Assembly: GCA_021325575.1 (NCBI GenBank)
Contig: JAJPGW010000009.1
Span: 57,535 to 121,534, forward strand
Direction of reading: 5' to 3'
DNA: 64,000 nucleotides
Source: Gammaproteobacteria bacterium
Lineage (GTDB): Bacteria; Pseudomonadota; Gammaproteobacteria; DSM-16500
Part shown: positions 17,441 through 26,039 of the stretch, piece after piece
Layout of the letters: the number at the start of each line of letters is the position of its first letter
Position numbering within the stretch: the stretch's first letter is position 1
Notes under the pieces: model-generated
What the model was told of the DNA's origin: nothing
Databases searched by the model: none
Seen by the model: only the letters and a program-made list of their open reading frames with translations
Program-made: the position numbers and the translations under genes

Positions 17441-18430
17441 ATGAAATTAAAAACCATCCTAAAATCGATAGTTTATCGAGCTTATTACTTAGGAAGATAT
17501 CATAATATTCTTTATAGTCGGATAAAAAAAAATGATTTTATTCCTATTTTAAGTTTACATAAAATATCTCCAGAACGTAATTCATTTTGGCAGCCATTAC
17601 ATCCTTCTATTTTTGAAAAATTAATCATCCATCTAAAAAAACAATTTGAAATTGTAACTCTTCATGAGCTGGAGCAGGTAGTTTGTAAAAAACCGAAGTT
17701 AGTGCTCTCGTTTGATGATGGCTATTATGATTTTATTGAATATGCCATGCCGATTCTTAAAAAACATCAAATCAAAGCTAATTTAAATATTATCCCCTCA
17801 CAATTAATGGGTGAGAAAGCGTTATGGAATATTGCAATTTATGATTTTTTAAATGCGGCACCTGTTTTGTTGCTTAAGGAAATAAAATTCTTAAATTTTG
17901 ATGCAAAAAAATTAGTGCGTAGCCATCTTAATAAAACTCAATTTGGACTTCTCATTAGTAAGACACTTAAGAATTTGCCTTCATCAGAAAGAGATCCAGT
18001 GATTAAACATCTGGAAGAAAACTTTTTTTCAAAATTATCAAATTATCCAAAAACTCGCATGATTCGATTGAATGAAATAGACAGCGTGATTTCAGAGCAT
18101 GAGATAGGTGTGCATTCTTATTCTCATAATAGTATGGAATTCGAAACCATGGAATATTTTATTGATGATTTTAAAAAATGTCAGGAGTTTTTTATCAAAA
18201 ATCATTTTCCTCTACTCGATATTTACGCATTCCCTAACGGAAGCTATCGACCCGAGCATATTAGTTATCTTAAAAAAAATAATATAGATTATATTTTGCT
18301 AGTTGATAATGAATATGCATCGTGCTCTCCTTATTCAAGATTGAATATCGCTGCATATAGTCAATATGAGGCACTTTTTCAAGCATTAGGAATTAAATCT
18401 AAAATGAAGGTAAAACATGTCACAGGTTGA
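17441..18430 (+). CDS. Polysaccharide deacetylase (NodB-type)
   Basis: About 329 residues from ATG 17441; a TTG at 17420 is in frame but has no ribosome site. The NodB catalytic motifs are canonical: LSFDDGYYDF (about 92) with both Asp residues and GVHSYSHNS (about 230) with the H-S-x-x-H zinc site, separated by a helical insertion. There is no signal peptide, so it probably acts in the cytoplasm on a nucleotide- or lipid-linked sugar, opening a free amine. The partner downstream is a GNAT-like acyltransferase overlapping by 14 bases, consistent with deacetylation followed by re-acylation. Confidence 0.85.
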   Translation: MKLKTILKSIVYRAYYLGRYHNILYSRIKKNDFIPILSLHKISPERNSFWQPLHPSIFEKLIIHLKKQFEIVTLHELEQVVCKKPKLVLSFDDGYYDFIEYAMPILKKHQIKANLNIIPSQLMGEKALWNIAIYDFLNAAPVLLLKEIKFLNFDAKKLVRSHLNKTQFGLLISKTLKNLPSSERDPVIKHLEENFFSKLSNYPKTRMIRLNEIDSVISEHEIGVHSYSHNSMEFETMEYFIDDFKKCQEFFIKNHFPLLDIYAFPNGSYRPEHISYLKKNNIDYILLVDNEYASCSPYSRLNIAAYSQYEALFQALGIKSKMKVKHVTG

Positions 18431-19256
18431 AATCAGACAAGCGAGCGCCGCAGATGAGGCAAATATCCTCGATCTTTTAGAACGATTTTATCCGGGTGTG
18501 CCTGATCATTGGCGGAAATTATTTTTACCAAGACAATGGAATATAACTGATGATTTTTTAGGGTATGTCATAGCGGATAGCAATAAAATATACGGATTTC
18601 TTGGGACAATTTTTAGTGATTACAATGGTAAGAGAATTTGTAATCTCACCACTTGGTATGTTGATCCTTCTCATCGACAGTATACTTTACCCCTGTTTTC
18701 AAAAGTGATGCGAATTCCTAATGTATCATGGACTAATCTAACTCCGGCGCCTGCAACCCTCGATTTTTTATTTAAAGCGGGATTTAAAACATTTCAAAAC
18801 GCGCAATCCATATTTTTACCCATACCCAAATTATTAAGACGAAACAAGCACATTGAGATTATCATTAACCTTAATGAAAAGGACTTGAATGACGAAAACC
18901 AAAGAATTTATCAATATCACAAAAATTTATGTTGCAAACATGTGGTAATTAAACAAGATGGCAAAGAATGTTATTGCATAGCGGTTGTGACTCGTTTTAA
19001 AAAAATCCCTCTAGCAAAAATTTACTATTTCAGTGATCCGTCATTATTGAGTAAAGTAATTGAAGATATTCGTTTTGAACTCTGTCGCAAATTAAAAGTT
19101 TTGTACCTCGTCGTGGAGGGTGATATTTTGAAGGGTACAAATATGCTTGGGGCTACAGTAAAAAAACTAGCGGCCCCTCGATTATATAAATCAAATTCAT
19201 TAGCAGAACAGGATTTTTCTTTACTATTCTCTGAATTATTTATTTTAGGTATTTAA
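18417..19256 (+). CDS. GNAT-like N-acyltransferase
   Basis: 279 residues. The first half resembles a GNAT fold: VEIRQASAADEANILDLLERFYPGVPDHW, then VIADSNKIYGFLGTIFS, and NLTTWYVDPSHRQYTLPLFSKVM where the acyl-CoA (or acyl-ACP) phosphate loop is expected. The later part is less typical. Coupled to the deacetylase by a 14-base overlap, it could acylate the freed amine. The acyl carrier protein operon converging from the other side makes an ACP-borne donor conceivable; that is inference only. Confidence 0.7.
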   Translation: MSQVEIRQASAADEANILDLLERFYPGVPDHWRKLFLPRQWNITDDFLGYVIADSNKIYGFLGTIFSDYNGKRICNLTTWYVDPSHRQYTLPLFSKVMRIPNVSWTNLTPAPATLDFLFKAGFKTFQNAQSIFLPIPKLLRRNKHIEIIINLNEKDLNDENQRIYQYHKNLCCKHVVIKQDGKECYCIAVVTRFKKIPLAKIYYFSDPSLLSKVIEDIRFELCRKLKVLYLVVEGDILKGTNMLGATVKKLAAPRLYKSNSLAEQDFSLLFSELFILGI

Positions 19257-19260
19257 TCGT

Positions 19261-20454
19261 TTAAATCATTAATTGACCGCCATAAATCCTTAACGTTTCA
19301 CCCGTGATATGTTTTGCATTCGGGTTAAGTAAAAATTCAATTGCACCCGCAATATCTTGCGGCTGAGCTAATCTTCTTAATGGGATTTGCATTTTTGTCA
19401 GTAGACGGGTTTTTTCTGGAATATCGGCAATGAGACCTGTTTCAGTCATTCCAGGTGAAACAACATTAAAACGAATACCTTGTGGTCCAAATTCCAATGC
19501 AAGTGTTTTTGCTAAAGTATGTAAAGCGGCTTTAGCAGTAGCATAACCCGTGACTTTTAACATGGGCGTTGCATCGGCTGCCATGCTTCCGATAAAAACC
19601 ACAGAGCCGCTTTTTTGTGGAACAAATTCTTTTAAAATACTTTGTACGCAATTAAAAGCGCCGCGTAATTGGAGATCAAAATGTTCTGCGATATCTTGCC
19701 ATTCTAACTGCAAAAAATCGCTTGCTGTGACTTTGCTCGTCGCGCAATAAACAAGTCCCGAGACACCTCCAAATGTTTGCACGGTGGCTCTTACCATGGC
19801 GTCGACCGATTCACTATTTCTGACATCGGCTTGATAGATCATGGCATTGCCGTTATTTTCTTTGATAGCTTGAAGAGTCGCCTCGGCCCCTGCTCGATCT
19901 TTCGAATAATTAATCACAACACGATAGTTTTTTTGTGCGAGATATTCAGCGGTCGCTGCACCAATTCCACGACTTCCACCAATGACTATAATGACCTTAG
20001 GATCTTCGTGGGCTTTTTGTTCTTGATCGAGTTTTTCTAATTCTAGGCATCTCACTTTACCCGTTCCCTTGACGACGACTTGTTTATGTTGATTGGTGAT
20101 GGTCGTTTCCAGCACGAGAATATGCTGGCTTTCGTATTTTTCAATGACTCGGGCAAGAACTGTTAAATGATCACCAATTCGCATCGGCAACAAAAATTCA
20201 AAATTCTGTGAAATCCAGAGCGCGCCGTTGCCTGGAATATGTTTACCAATTAACGCTGACAAAAACGAGGCGCCTAACATCCCATGGGCAACGGTATCTT
20301 TAAAAACCGTTTTTTTCGCAAATGTTTTGTTGACGTGCAAAGGATTGTCATCACCCGAGAGTTCCGCAAATTTTGCCACATCATTTTCTGTGATCACATG
20401 TTCTAATTTGGCAAAATCGCCAATTTTAAATTGGGAAAAATGTTTGATTTTCAT
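19261..20454 (-). CDS. MaoC-like hydratase fused to SDR ketoreductase
   Basis: 397 residues in two domains. Residues 1-135 are a MaoC/R-hydratase hot-dog fold: GDFAKLEHVITENDVAKFAELSGDDNPLHVNKTFA with the catalytic D-N-P-x-H. Residues 150-397 are a FabG-like SDR: VIIVIGGSRGIGAATAEYLA, NxxG-like region, GYATAKAALHTLAKTLA (Tyr-x-x-x-Lys) and GGQLMI end. Together they could reduce a 3-ketoacyl-ACP and add or remove water. The start overlaps the ACP stop by 4 bases, so the acyl group is probably on that ACP. Fusion of these domains outside a fatty-acid operon is unusual. Confidence 0.88.
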   Translation of the reverse strand: MKIKHFSQFKIGDFAKLEHVITENDVAKFAELSGDDNPLHVNKTFAKKTVFKDTVAHGMLGASFLSALIGKHIPGNGALWISQNFEFLLPMRIGDHLTVLARVIEKYESQHILVLETTITNQHKQVVVKGTGKVRCLELEKLDQEQKAHEDPKVIIVIGGSRGIGAATAEYLAQKNYRVVINYSKDRAGAEATLQAIKENNGNAMIYQADVRNSESVDAMVRATVQTFGGVSGLVYCATSKVTASDFLQLEWQDIAEHFDLQLRGAFNCVQSILKEFVPQKSGSVVFIGSMAADATPMLKVTGYATAKAALHTLAKTLALEFGPQGIRFNVVSPGMTETGLIADIPEKTRLLTKMQIPLRRLAQPQDIAGAIEFLLNPNAKHITGETLRIYGGQLMI

Positions 20455-20693
20455 ATTGTTTTCTCATTGGCGGCTTCTTTAACGGTAAGGACAATTAAGG
20501 GATAACTTAACATTTCAATCATTTGTTCATCGCTAAAACTCACGCCAAATTCTTCTTCGAGCGCGACCACTAAGTTCATGTGAGCGAGCGAATTCCAATT
20601 TGGAACTGTATCAGACGAGGTGTCCTCGTTAATTGATTCGACTGGAATCTGAAAAAGTTGTGATAAGATTTTTTTTACGCGTTGTTCAAGCAT
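20451..20693 (-). CDS. Acyl carrier protein
   Basis: 80 residues, acidic, four-helix ACP pattern. The phosphopantetheine serine is in NWNSLAHMNLVVALEEEFGVSF (Ser about 36); the usual Asp-Ser-Leu reads Asn-Ser-Leu, which occurs in FkbH-associated ACPs. It overlaps the HAD-IIIC gene by 8 bases and the MaoC-SDR gene by 4, so the three are one translationally coupled unit. It would carry the acyl group built by the HAD-IIIC and SDR enzymes. Confidence 0.88.
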   Translation of the reverse strand: MLEQRVKKILSQLFQIPVESINEDTSSDTVPNWNSLAHMNLVVALEEEFGVSFSDEQMIEMLSYPLIVLTVKEAANEKTI

Positions 20694-22461
20694 AGGTAAT
20701 TCCTTCGGTGATAACTTTAATATGGGTCACTTTTTCCTGTGACCATTGGTTCATGTTTAGAAAATATTTTTGATTATCTTCTGTAGTAAAACCTGTTTTT
20801 TGTAAAAAAGGCACGATCTGCATATTTTTATCGGATGGAACAAAATCCGCTTCCCATTCGGTGACGCCCCATTTTTGTTTGCAGTAATTTAAACAGGTTT
20901 GCACAAAAACGTCTTCAAGATTTCTTGATAACACTCGGCAGCTCATTAAAAAAGTATCGATTAAGCCTTTTTTCCCGATTTTTTTGGCGATCAACACGCC
21001 GGTTAAACCATAATCACCGAATTTGTCTTTGGCGGTCAGAGAAAAGACCATGCTATTTTCAGAATGATAAAAATTTTCAATCTGCTGCTGAGTATATCGC
21101 TGCGTATTTAAATTAAACTGATTGGTTTTTTGGGTCAATTGCGTCACGCGTGGAATTTCTGTTTCTGTGATCGGATGAATTAACGCAACTAATTCTAGCG
21201 AAGCGAGATAATCGGTAACGCTATGCGATTTTTTTAATAATTGTTTGCGTTGGTTTTCTTCCTGATATTTTTTATTACGTGACGCATCTTCCTGATTGAG
21301 GCTTATGGTATCAAAAAGTCCGGCTTTTAATAATAGAGCAGGGTATTCATAAATGGGTTGTGGCACTTGAAGTACCGTGACATCCGGCAATGCGGTTCTA
21401 ATTAATTCGCATTCTGTTTTGCTATCATCGACAAAAACACAGCTGTCGATACCGATATTCAGTTCATTGACGAGATCAATAATATTATCGGCTTTATTGA
21501 CCCAATTGATGCGATGAGCCGCAAAATGATTTCGCCGCAAAAGGGAGTAGGGGTGTTTTTCAAACACTTCCCACACATCTTGTTCGTTGTTCTTGCTGCA
21601 AAGAGCAAGAATGACTCCTATTTCAGAAAGTTTAAGCACCGTTTGCTGAAAATCGTAAAACACTTTTCCAGGATAATTATGATTATCTAATTTAATGCCG
21701 CCAATGCCATCTTCACCAATGATGCCGCCCCACAACGTATTATCGCAATCAAGAATCAGGCATTTTTTGGCTTTGCCTTTAAGGGCTCTTGCCACTTTGG
21801 TGATGTCATTCGAATATAGGCTTAAAAAATCTTTTTTAAACGGGGCTTTGTACATATACCAATAACGATAATCAAGACTATTTTGCTCACCCAACAGTTG
21901 CGTATAGCGGTTCCAATCCATGAGAAAACAGCGGTTCGCGTGTTGTCTAACATAATGTCGGATGAATTGATTAATTTCTAAAATGGCATCGGTTTGATTT
22001 GGTCGAACCTGACTGGTAATGCCCGTTTCAGAAAAGAATGGCGTAATAAGTGTATTCAATAAAAGAAGGGATGATGTTTTTTCGAGAATATTGTCAAAAT
22101 AAGTGCTTAATTGGTTAATAAAATGCTCAGGATTATTTAAACTTTCTATTAATAGCGCATCTTGGGTGTGATAAAAAAGAGAACAAACTACTAAATCAAA
22201 TTGTTTAGTTCGCAAGATGGATTGGTCGTCCAATATTTCTTGCATGATATTGTCGTATTGGCCAAAAATGATGTCTGAGTTAAAGTTGGATTGATAGAGA
22301 TAGTGTTTTAAAAAGGGTTCTATGGGATTGATGGTGAAATTCATCAAGAAATAAATGGAAACAGGGTGAGTCGCATTCAGAGGCGCTTCTTTGACTGAGG
22401 CGATTAAGTCGGCGGTAGTGCTTTTAACAATTTGTTCATGGATTTCTTGTAATGTTTTCAT
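20686..22461 (-). CDS. HAD-IIIC/FkbH-like phosphatase-acyltransferase
   Basis: 591 residues, the length of FkbH-family proteins. Residues 1-220 are an SGNH-like N-terminal region; the HAD domain begins CLILDCDNTLWGGIIGEDG (about 236) with both catalytic Asp residues and continues CVFVDDSKTECELIRTALP (about 345); the C-terminal 150 residues are GNAT-like (FGDYGLTGVLIAKKI). FkbH dephosphorylates 1,3-bisphosphoglycerate and loads a glyceryl unit on an ACP. Adjacent ACP and MaoC-SDR genes support an ACP-linked glyceryl or related hydroxyacyl group, here likely destined for a surface sugar. Confidence 0.88.
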   Translation of the reverse strand: MKTLQEIHEQIVKSTTADLIASVKEAPLNATHPVSIYFLMNFTINPIEPFLKHYLYQSNFNSDIIFGQYDNIMQEILDDQSILRTKQFDLVVCSLFYHTQDALLIESLNNPEHFINQLSTYFDNILEKTSSLLLLNTLITPFFSETGITSQVRPNQTDAILEINQFIRHYVRQHANRCFLMDWNRYTQLLGEQNSLDYRYWYMYKAPFKKDFLSLYSNDITKVARALKGKAKKCLILDCDNTLWGGIIGEDGIGGIKLDNHNYPGKVFYDFQQTVLKLSEIGVILALCSKNNEQDVWEVFEKHPYSLLRRNHFAAHRINWVNKADNIIDLVNELNIGIDSCVFVDDSKTECELIRTALPDVTVLQVPQPIYEYPALLLKAGLFDTISLNQEDASRNKKYQEENQRKQLLKKSHSVTDYLASLELVALIHPITETEIPRVTQLTQKTNQFNLNTQRYTQQQIENFYHSENSMVFSLTAKDKFGDYGLTGVLIAKKIGKKGLIDTFLMSCRVLSRNLEDVFVQTCLNYCKQKWGVTEWEADFVPSDKNMQIVPFLQKTGFTTEDNQKYFLNMNQWSQEKVTHIKVITEGITYA

Positions 22462-22502
22462 GGTCTATCCTTTAAACCTTGGAGTCCCTTTTTTACCCCA
22501 TC

Positions 22503-22533
22503 TTGTCATCCTGAGCGCAGTGCAGGATGACAA
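22503..22533. repeat. Short palindromic repeat (TCATCCTG family)
   Basis: TTGTCATCCTG and CAGGATGACAA form a perfect 11-base inverted repeat around a 9-base centre. The same core recurs at 42301, 43723 and 44840. It lies between divergent operons, just before the promoter at 22561. Confidence 0.75.
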
Positions 22534-22560
22534 TGAGAGTGCAGTTTAATCGATTTGTTC

Positions 22561-22602
22561 TTGACGGTGAAGTGAGAGATCAGCTATTTTTACGTTCATA
22601 TT
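22561..22602 (+). promoter_or_regulatory. Shared LPS promoter, copy 1
   Basis: TTGACG (22561-22566), 18 bases, TATTTT (22585-22590). The 42-base block matches 27263-27304 at 34 positions, including an unbroken GATCAGCTATTTTTAC, with identical box spacing. It lies 45 bases ahead of the glycosyltransferase ATG. Confidence 0.65.
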
Positions 22603-22646
22603 CACATCATCTAAGATGTTTCAAAAAAGCACAAAAGGTGCCTCCC

Positions 22647-23867
22647 ATGAAAGTTGCTTTTGTCAATAACATGAATAATAATTTTTTTTCAATTGTTAGA
22701 TATCTGCGTGATCGAGGTATTGATGCCCACTTATTTATTTTTGATAAAATATATGATGGTTTTTTTCCAGAAGCAGACACGTTTGAAGAGGTTTCTTCCT
22801 TAAACTATATTCACCTGATTTCCCAAATTAGTTTTCGAGATTTTTTTAACCCTTTTTCAATTAAAGTAAGCAGAGCAATTAAAAAACTAAAAAAAGAATT
22901 ATCCGAATTTGATCTTGTTTTTGTTTGTGGCATGGTGGCTTTTTTTGAGCGTGCGGGGATCAAAACAGATGTTTTTATTCCTTATGGCGGTGATGTTTAT
23001 CAATTAACAGATTTGTTTAATTATTCGATAAAAAAATATTTTCCCTATTCAAGTATGATGCGATATATCGAGAAATATCAACGACAAGCTATTCAAAAAA
23101 CCAGAGCTATTATTTCATTTGCAAGTCAGGATTTAAAAATCCGTGATGCTATTTTAAATATGGGCAGACAATGGATAGACTGGAGTATGCCGATGAGTTA
23201 TCCCGTTATGTCTCCAGATAATGTTGAACAATGGTCGTTTTTGAAAAAACATGATTTTGTGGTATTTAGCCACATGAGACATACATGGAAAACGGGTACA
23301 GATTATAATGGAAATGACAGAGCCATCAGAGGATATGCTCAATTCATTAAAAATGAATCTCGTTATAATAATCCTATCTTTGTTTTGTTTGAGTATGGCT
23401 GCGATGTGACTGCATCAAAGGAGTTAGTCAAAGAACTTGATATTGAAAAATATGTATGTTGGGTTCCTGCGATGCAAAGAAAGCATATTTATGCGGGCCT
23501 AAAACGTGCAAATGTGGTTTTGGGGATTTTTAATGAAAAAGTGATTTCTATAGGCGGTGTAACTTATGAAGCGTTTTCTTGTGAACTGCCTGTTATTGGG
23601 TGTGCCAAATTACAGCAAACCGAAGATGTTCATGATTTACCTTTAATTCATGCTTTTGAAGTATCCGAAATAGCTGCCGCCTTAACTGAATATCAAAAAA
23701 ATCCTGGAAAATTTAAACACATCGGTATTCAATCAAAACAATGGTTTGATCGTAATGTCGGTCAAGGAATAATTGATCGCTATTTGGAACTAATTGATTT
23801 GCTGCTAAAACATAAAAATGCAAGACAAGAAGATAAAGAATTACAACATCTATGCTACCAAGGATAA
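22647..23867 (+). CDS. Glycosyltransferase
   Basis: About 406 residues. The frame is open from 22527, but that stretch contains the promoter at 22561-22590; the ATG at 22647 has AAGGTG upstream and gives the expected N-terminus MKVAFVNNMNNNFFSIVRYLRDRGIDAHLF. Later landmarks are DVFIPYGGDVYQLTD, GVTYEAFSCELPVIGCAKLQQ (acceptor/donor-site helix in the C-terminal domain, about 325) and a closing QSKQWFDRNVGQGIIDRY. Two-domain GT-B layout, donor unknown. It is followed 10 bases later by a flippase. Confidence 0.8.
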   Translation: MKVAFVNNMNNNFFSIVRYLRDRGIDAHLFIFDKIYDGFFPEADTFEEVSSLNYIHLISQISFRDFFNPFSIKVSRAIKKLKKELSEFDLVFVCGMVAFFERAGIKTDVFIPYGGDVYQLTDLFNYSIKKYFPYSSMMRYIEKYQRQAIQKTRAIISFASQDLKIRDAILNMGRQWIDWSMPMSYPVMSPDNVEQWSFLKKHDFVVFSHMRHTWKTGTDYNGNDRAIRGYAQFIKNESRYNNPIFVLFEYGCDVTASKELVKELDIEKYVCWVPAMQRKHIYAGLKRANVVLGIFNEKVISIGGVTYEAFSCELPVIGCAKLQQTEDVHDLPLIHAFEVSEIAAALTEYQKNPGKFKHIGIQSKQWFDRNVGQGIIDRYLELIDLLLKHKNARQEDKELQHLCYQG

Positions 23868-23877
23868 AAACTTTTAA

Positions 23878-25290
23878 ATGCTTAAAGTATTTCTAAAAGA
23901 CACATTTATCTACGCAATTGGTGTTTTTGCAATAAGACTCATTAATTTTATATTAATGCCATTTTTGACGCGCAAACTGTTGCCCGCAGAATATGGAATA
24001 ATAACATTGATCTTAACTTTGGGACCGATTGTTTCCTATTTATTTACTCTTCAGATCACTCAGGCCATACCAAAATTCTGTGCTAGCCATTGTGATGAAA
24101 TAAATAAAAAAAATTATATTTCGAGTAGTTTTTGGTATGTGATTTTTGTTTATATTCTTATATTTTTGATGAGTAACATTATTCGATACCCAATTGAACG
24201 GATTTTAGGGTTCAAAAACCAATTAGCTTTATATAATTTATCTATTATCAATATTTGTCTTTTTGGCATATTTACCTTTTTGGAAACCCAATTACGTTGG
24301 GACAAAAAAGTAATCGAATACACGATTGTTTCAGTTGTTATTATGTCGTTAAGCTTAATTTTAATTATTGGCTTTATTTATCTCAATATGGGATTGGTAG
24401 GATATTTTATTGGTAGCGCTATTGCTCAATTGATTGGCTGTGCAATGGCATTTTATTATTCCAAGAATAATTATCAATTTATTTTTTCAAAAAAATTATT
24501 ACTGCAAATGTTAAATTTTACCTATCCATTAACGATTGCTGCTGTAGGTGGTTATGTTTATGCGAATATCAATCAATGGCTAATTCGATTTTTTTGTGAT
24601 TTAAGTGCTGTCGGAATTTATGGCGTCACATCACGTTTTTCTTCCGTCGTGCCTGTCATTATGGGTTGTGTCTCCTTAAGTATTACTCCGATTATTTATG
24701 CAGAATACAGAAATAATGAAATGAAGCATTTTATTTCGTTTTTATTCAGAGTTTGTTTTCTTTTTTCGTTATGGTGTGCAGCCATTTTTGCAATGTTTCA
24801 TCAAGAAATTCTGTCTATCGCTGTTGGTAAAGCATTTTTTCCAGCAGGAAAATATATTCCTCTTGTGTTAATCAGCTATGCGTTTACAAGCTTTTATATA
24901 TTTACACCGGGACAATGGATTTTTAATAAAACCAAGGAAATGGCTGCAATCAATTTAATTTCAGGCGCACTGAATGTAGTATTATCATTGATATTGGTAA
25001 AATTATTTTTTATCACTGGAGCAGTCGTTGCGTTATTTATATCAAGTATTCTGCAATTAGGTTTAAATATTTATTTTAATAATAAGTATTATGTGATTGA
25101 TTTTAAAATTGTCCGATTATTGGTTACTTTGCTGTTATTCCTGGCATTTTATAGTCTGAAAACCAATTTATTCTTATTATTTGGATTTATGCTAGTGAGT
25201 TTTCTGCTTTTAATAAGTAAAGATGATATCAATAGTTATTTTTTGCATGGATTTGCTAATAGATTGAAGCAAGATCCAAGAGAAGCCTAA
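23878..25290 (+). CDS. Wzx-type oligosaccharide flippase (second of two)
   Basis: 470 residues with about 14 membrane segments. N-terminus FLKDTFIYAIGVFAIRLINFILMPFLTRKLLPAEYGIITLILTLGP read along is the PST/MATE flippase signature (helix, then PxLTRxLxPxxYG). It should export the lipid-linked glycan. Same operon as the preceding glycosyltransferase. Codon use is strongly AT-rich like the neighbours. Confidence 0.9.
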   Translation: MLKVFLKDTFIYAIGVFAIRLINFILMPFLTRKLLPAEYGIITLILTLGPIVSYLFTLQITQAIPKFCASHCDEINKKNYISSSFWYVIFVYILIFLMSNIIRYPIERILGFKNQLALYNLSIINICLFGIFTFLETQLRWDKKVIEYTIVSVVIMSLSLILIIGFIYLNMGLVGYFIGSAIAQLIGCAMAFYYSKNNYQFIFSKKLLLQMLNFTYPLTIAAVGGYVYANINQWLIRFFCDLSAVGIYGVTSRFSSVVPVIMGCVSLSITPIIYAEYRNNEMKHFISFLFRVCFLFSLWCAAIFAMFHQEILSIAVGKAFFPAGKYIPLVLISYAFTSFYIFTPGQWIFNKTKEMAAINLISGALNVVLSLILVKLFFITGAVVALFISSILQLGLNIYFNNKYYVIDFKIVRLLVTLLLFLAFYSLKTNLFLLFGFMLVSFLLLISKDDINSYFLHGFANRLKQDPREA

Positions 25291-25295
25291 ATCAA

Positions 25296-26039
25296 CTATT
25301 CATAAAAATGATCATAGTAATACGTTTCAGGATGAATCAGTGAATAAATAACCGGGTGATTATCTTTCACGTGTTCTGCAAGATTCCTTCTATCATTCTC
25401 ACAAACTTTGCCATGGTTATAACATTTCCAATAAGTCCAGCAAGAATCAGAAATATAAAATGAATTATTAAAGAGATTGAATTCCGGTTGAGCATCATAT
25501 GCTTCATAAAGCAAACCAAAATCGCTGGCTTTTTTATTTTTCCAGAAATCCAGATTATTTAAACCGGTCATGCCGCTGTGAGATGCAACTCCAACAATTT
25601 TAATATCGAGCATTCGATTGAGTACATCGATATCCCGCAATAAACAAACTGTCGCATCTTCATTCCAGATGATGGATTGATCAATAATTTCTGAGTGATA
25701 ACCAATTTCATGTCCTGAATCACGAATCAATTTTAAAATTTTATAATTTTCGAATGAAAAGGGATTATATTCATTTGCATGCAATCTAATAAAAAAACTG
25801 GCTTTAATACCTAATCGATTAAACATTTCAACCAAATATTTTGCTTTTTTAACTGAAAAATCAATATCAACACGAGCAACCAGAATTTTGTCGAATTTTT
25901 TCTTTTTTACATCTACGTATTGTTGGCAGGTAATCACATCATAACCGGCTTCCAGCACGGCACGATAATATTCTTCAATATGGCCAAAAGTAAATTTAAA
26001 AACCTCAGGTGTTTTCGGTTTTTGCAGTGTATTTAACAT
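25296..26039 (-). CDS. Divergent polysaccharide deacetylase-like protein
   Basis: 247 residues. Fold landmarks follow the NodB family: ILVARVDIDFSVKKAKYLVEMFNRLGIKASFFIRL corresponds to the TFDDG strand-loop and barrel helix, and GHEIGYHSEIIDQS to the histidine motif, but the motif reads V-D-I-D and only one of the two histidines is obvious. Catalysis may be altered. It overlaps the amidotransferase gene by 35 bases and is translated after it, so the two probably act on the same sugar. Confidence 0.7.
   Translation of the reverse strand: MLNTLQKPKTPEVFKFTFGHIEEYYRAVLEAGYDVITCQQYVDVKKKKFDKILVARVDIDFSVKKAKYLVEMFNRLGIKASFFIRLHANEYNPFSFENYKILKLIRDSGHEIGYHSEIIDQSIIWNEDATVCLLRDIDVLNRMLDIKIVGVASHSGMTGLNNLDFWKNKKASDFGLLYEAYDAQPEFNLFNNSFYISDSCWTYWKCYNHGKVCENDRRNLAEHVKDNHPVIYSLIHPETYYYDHFYE

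Noticed and set aside
22527..22646. N-terminal extension of the glycosyltransferase frame
   Set aside because: It covers the palindromic repeat end and a promoter that is conserved at 27263; the ATG at 22647 has a ribosome site and the family N-terminus.
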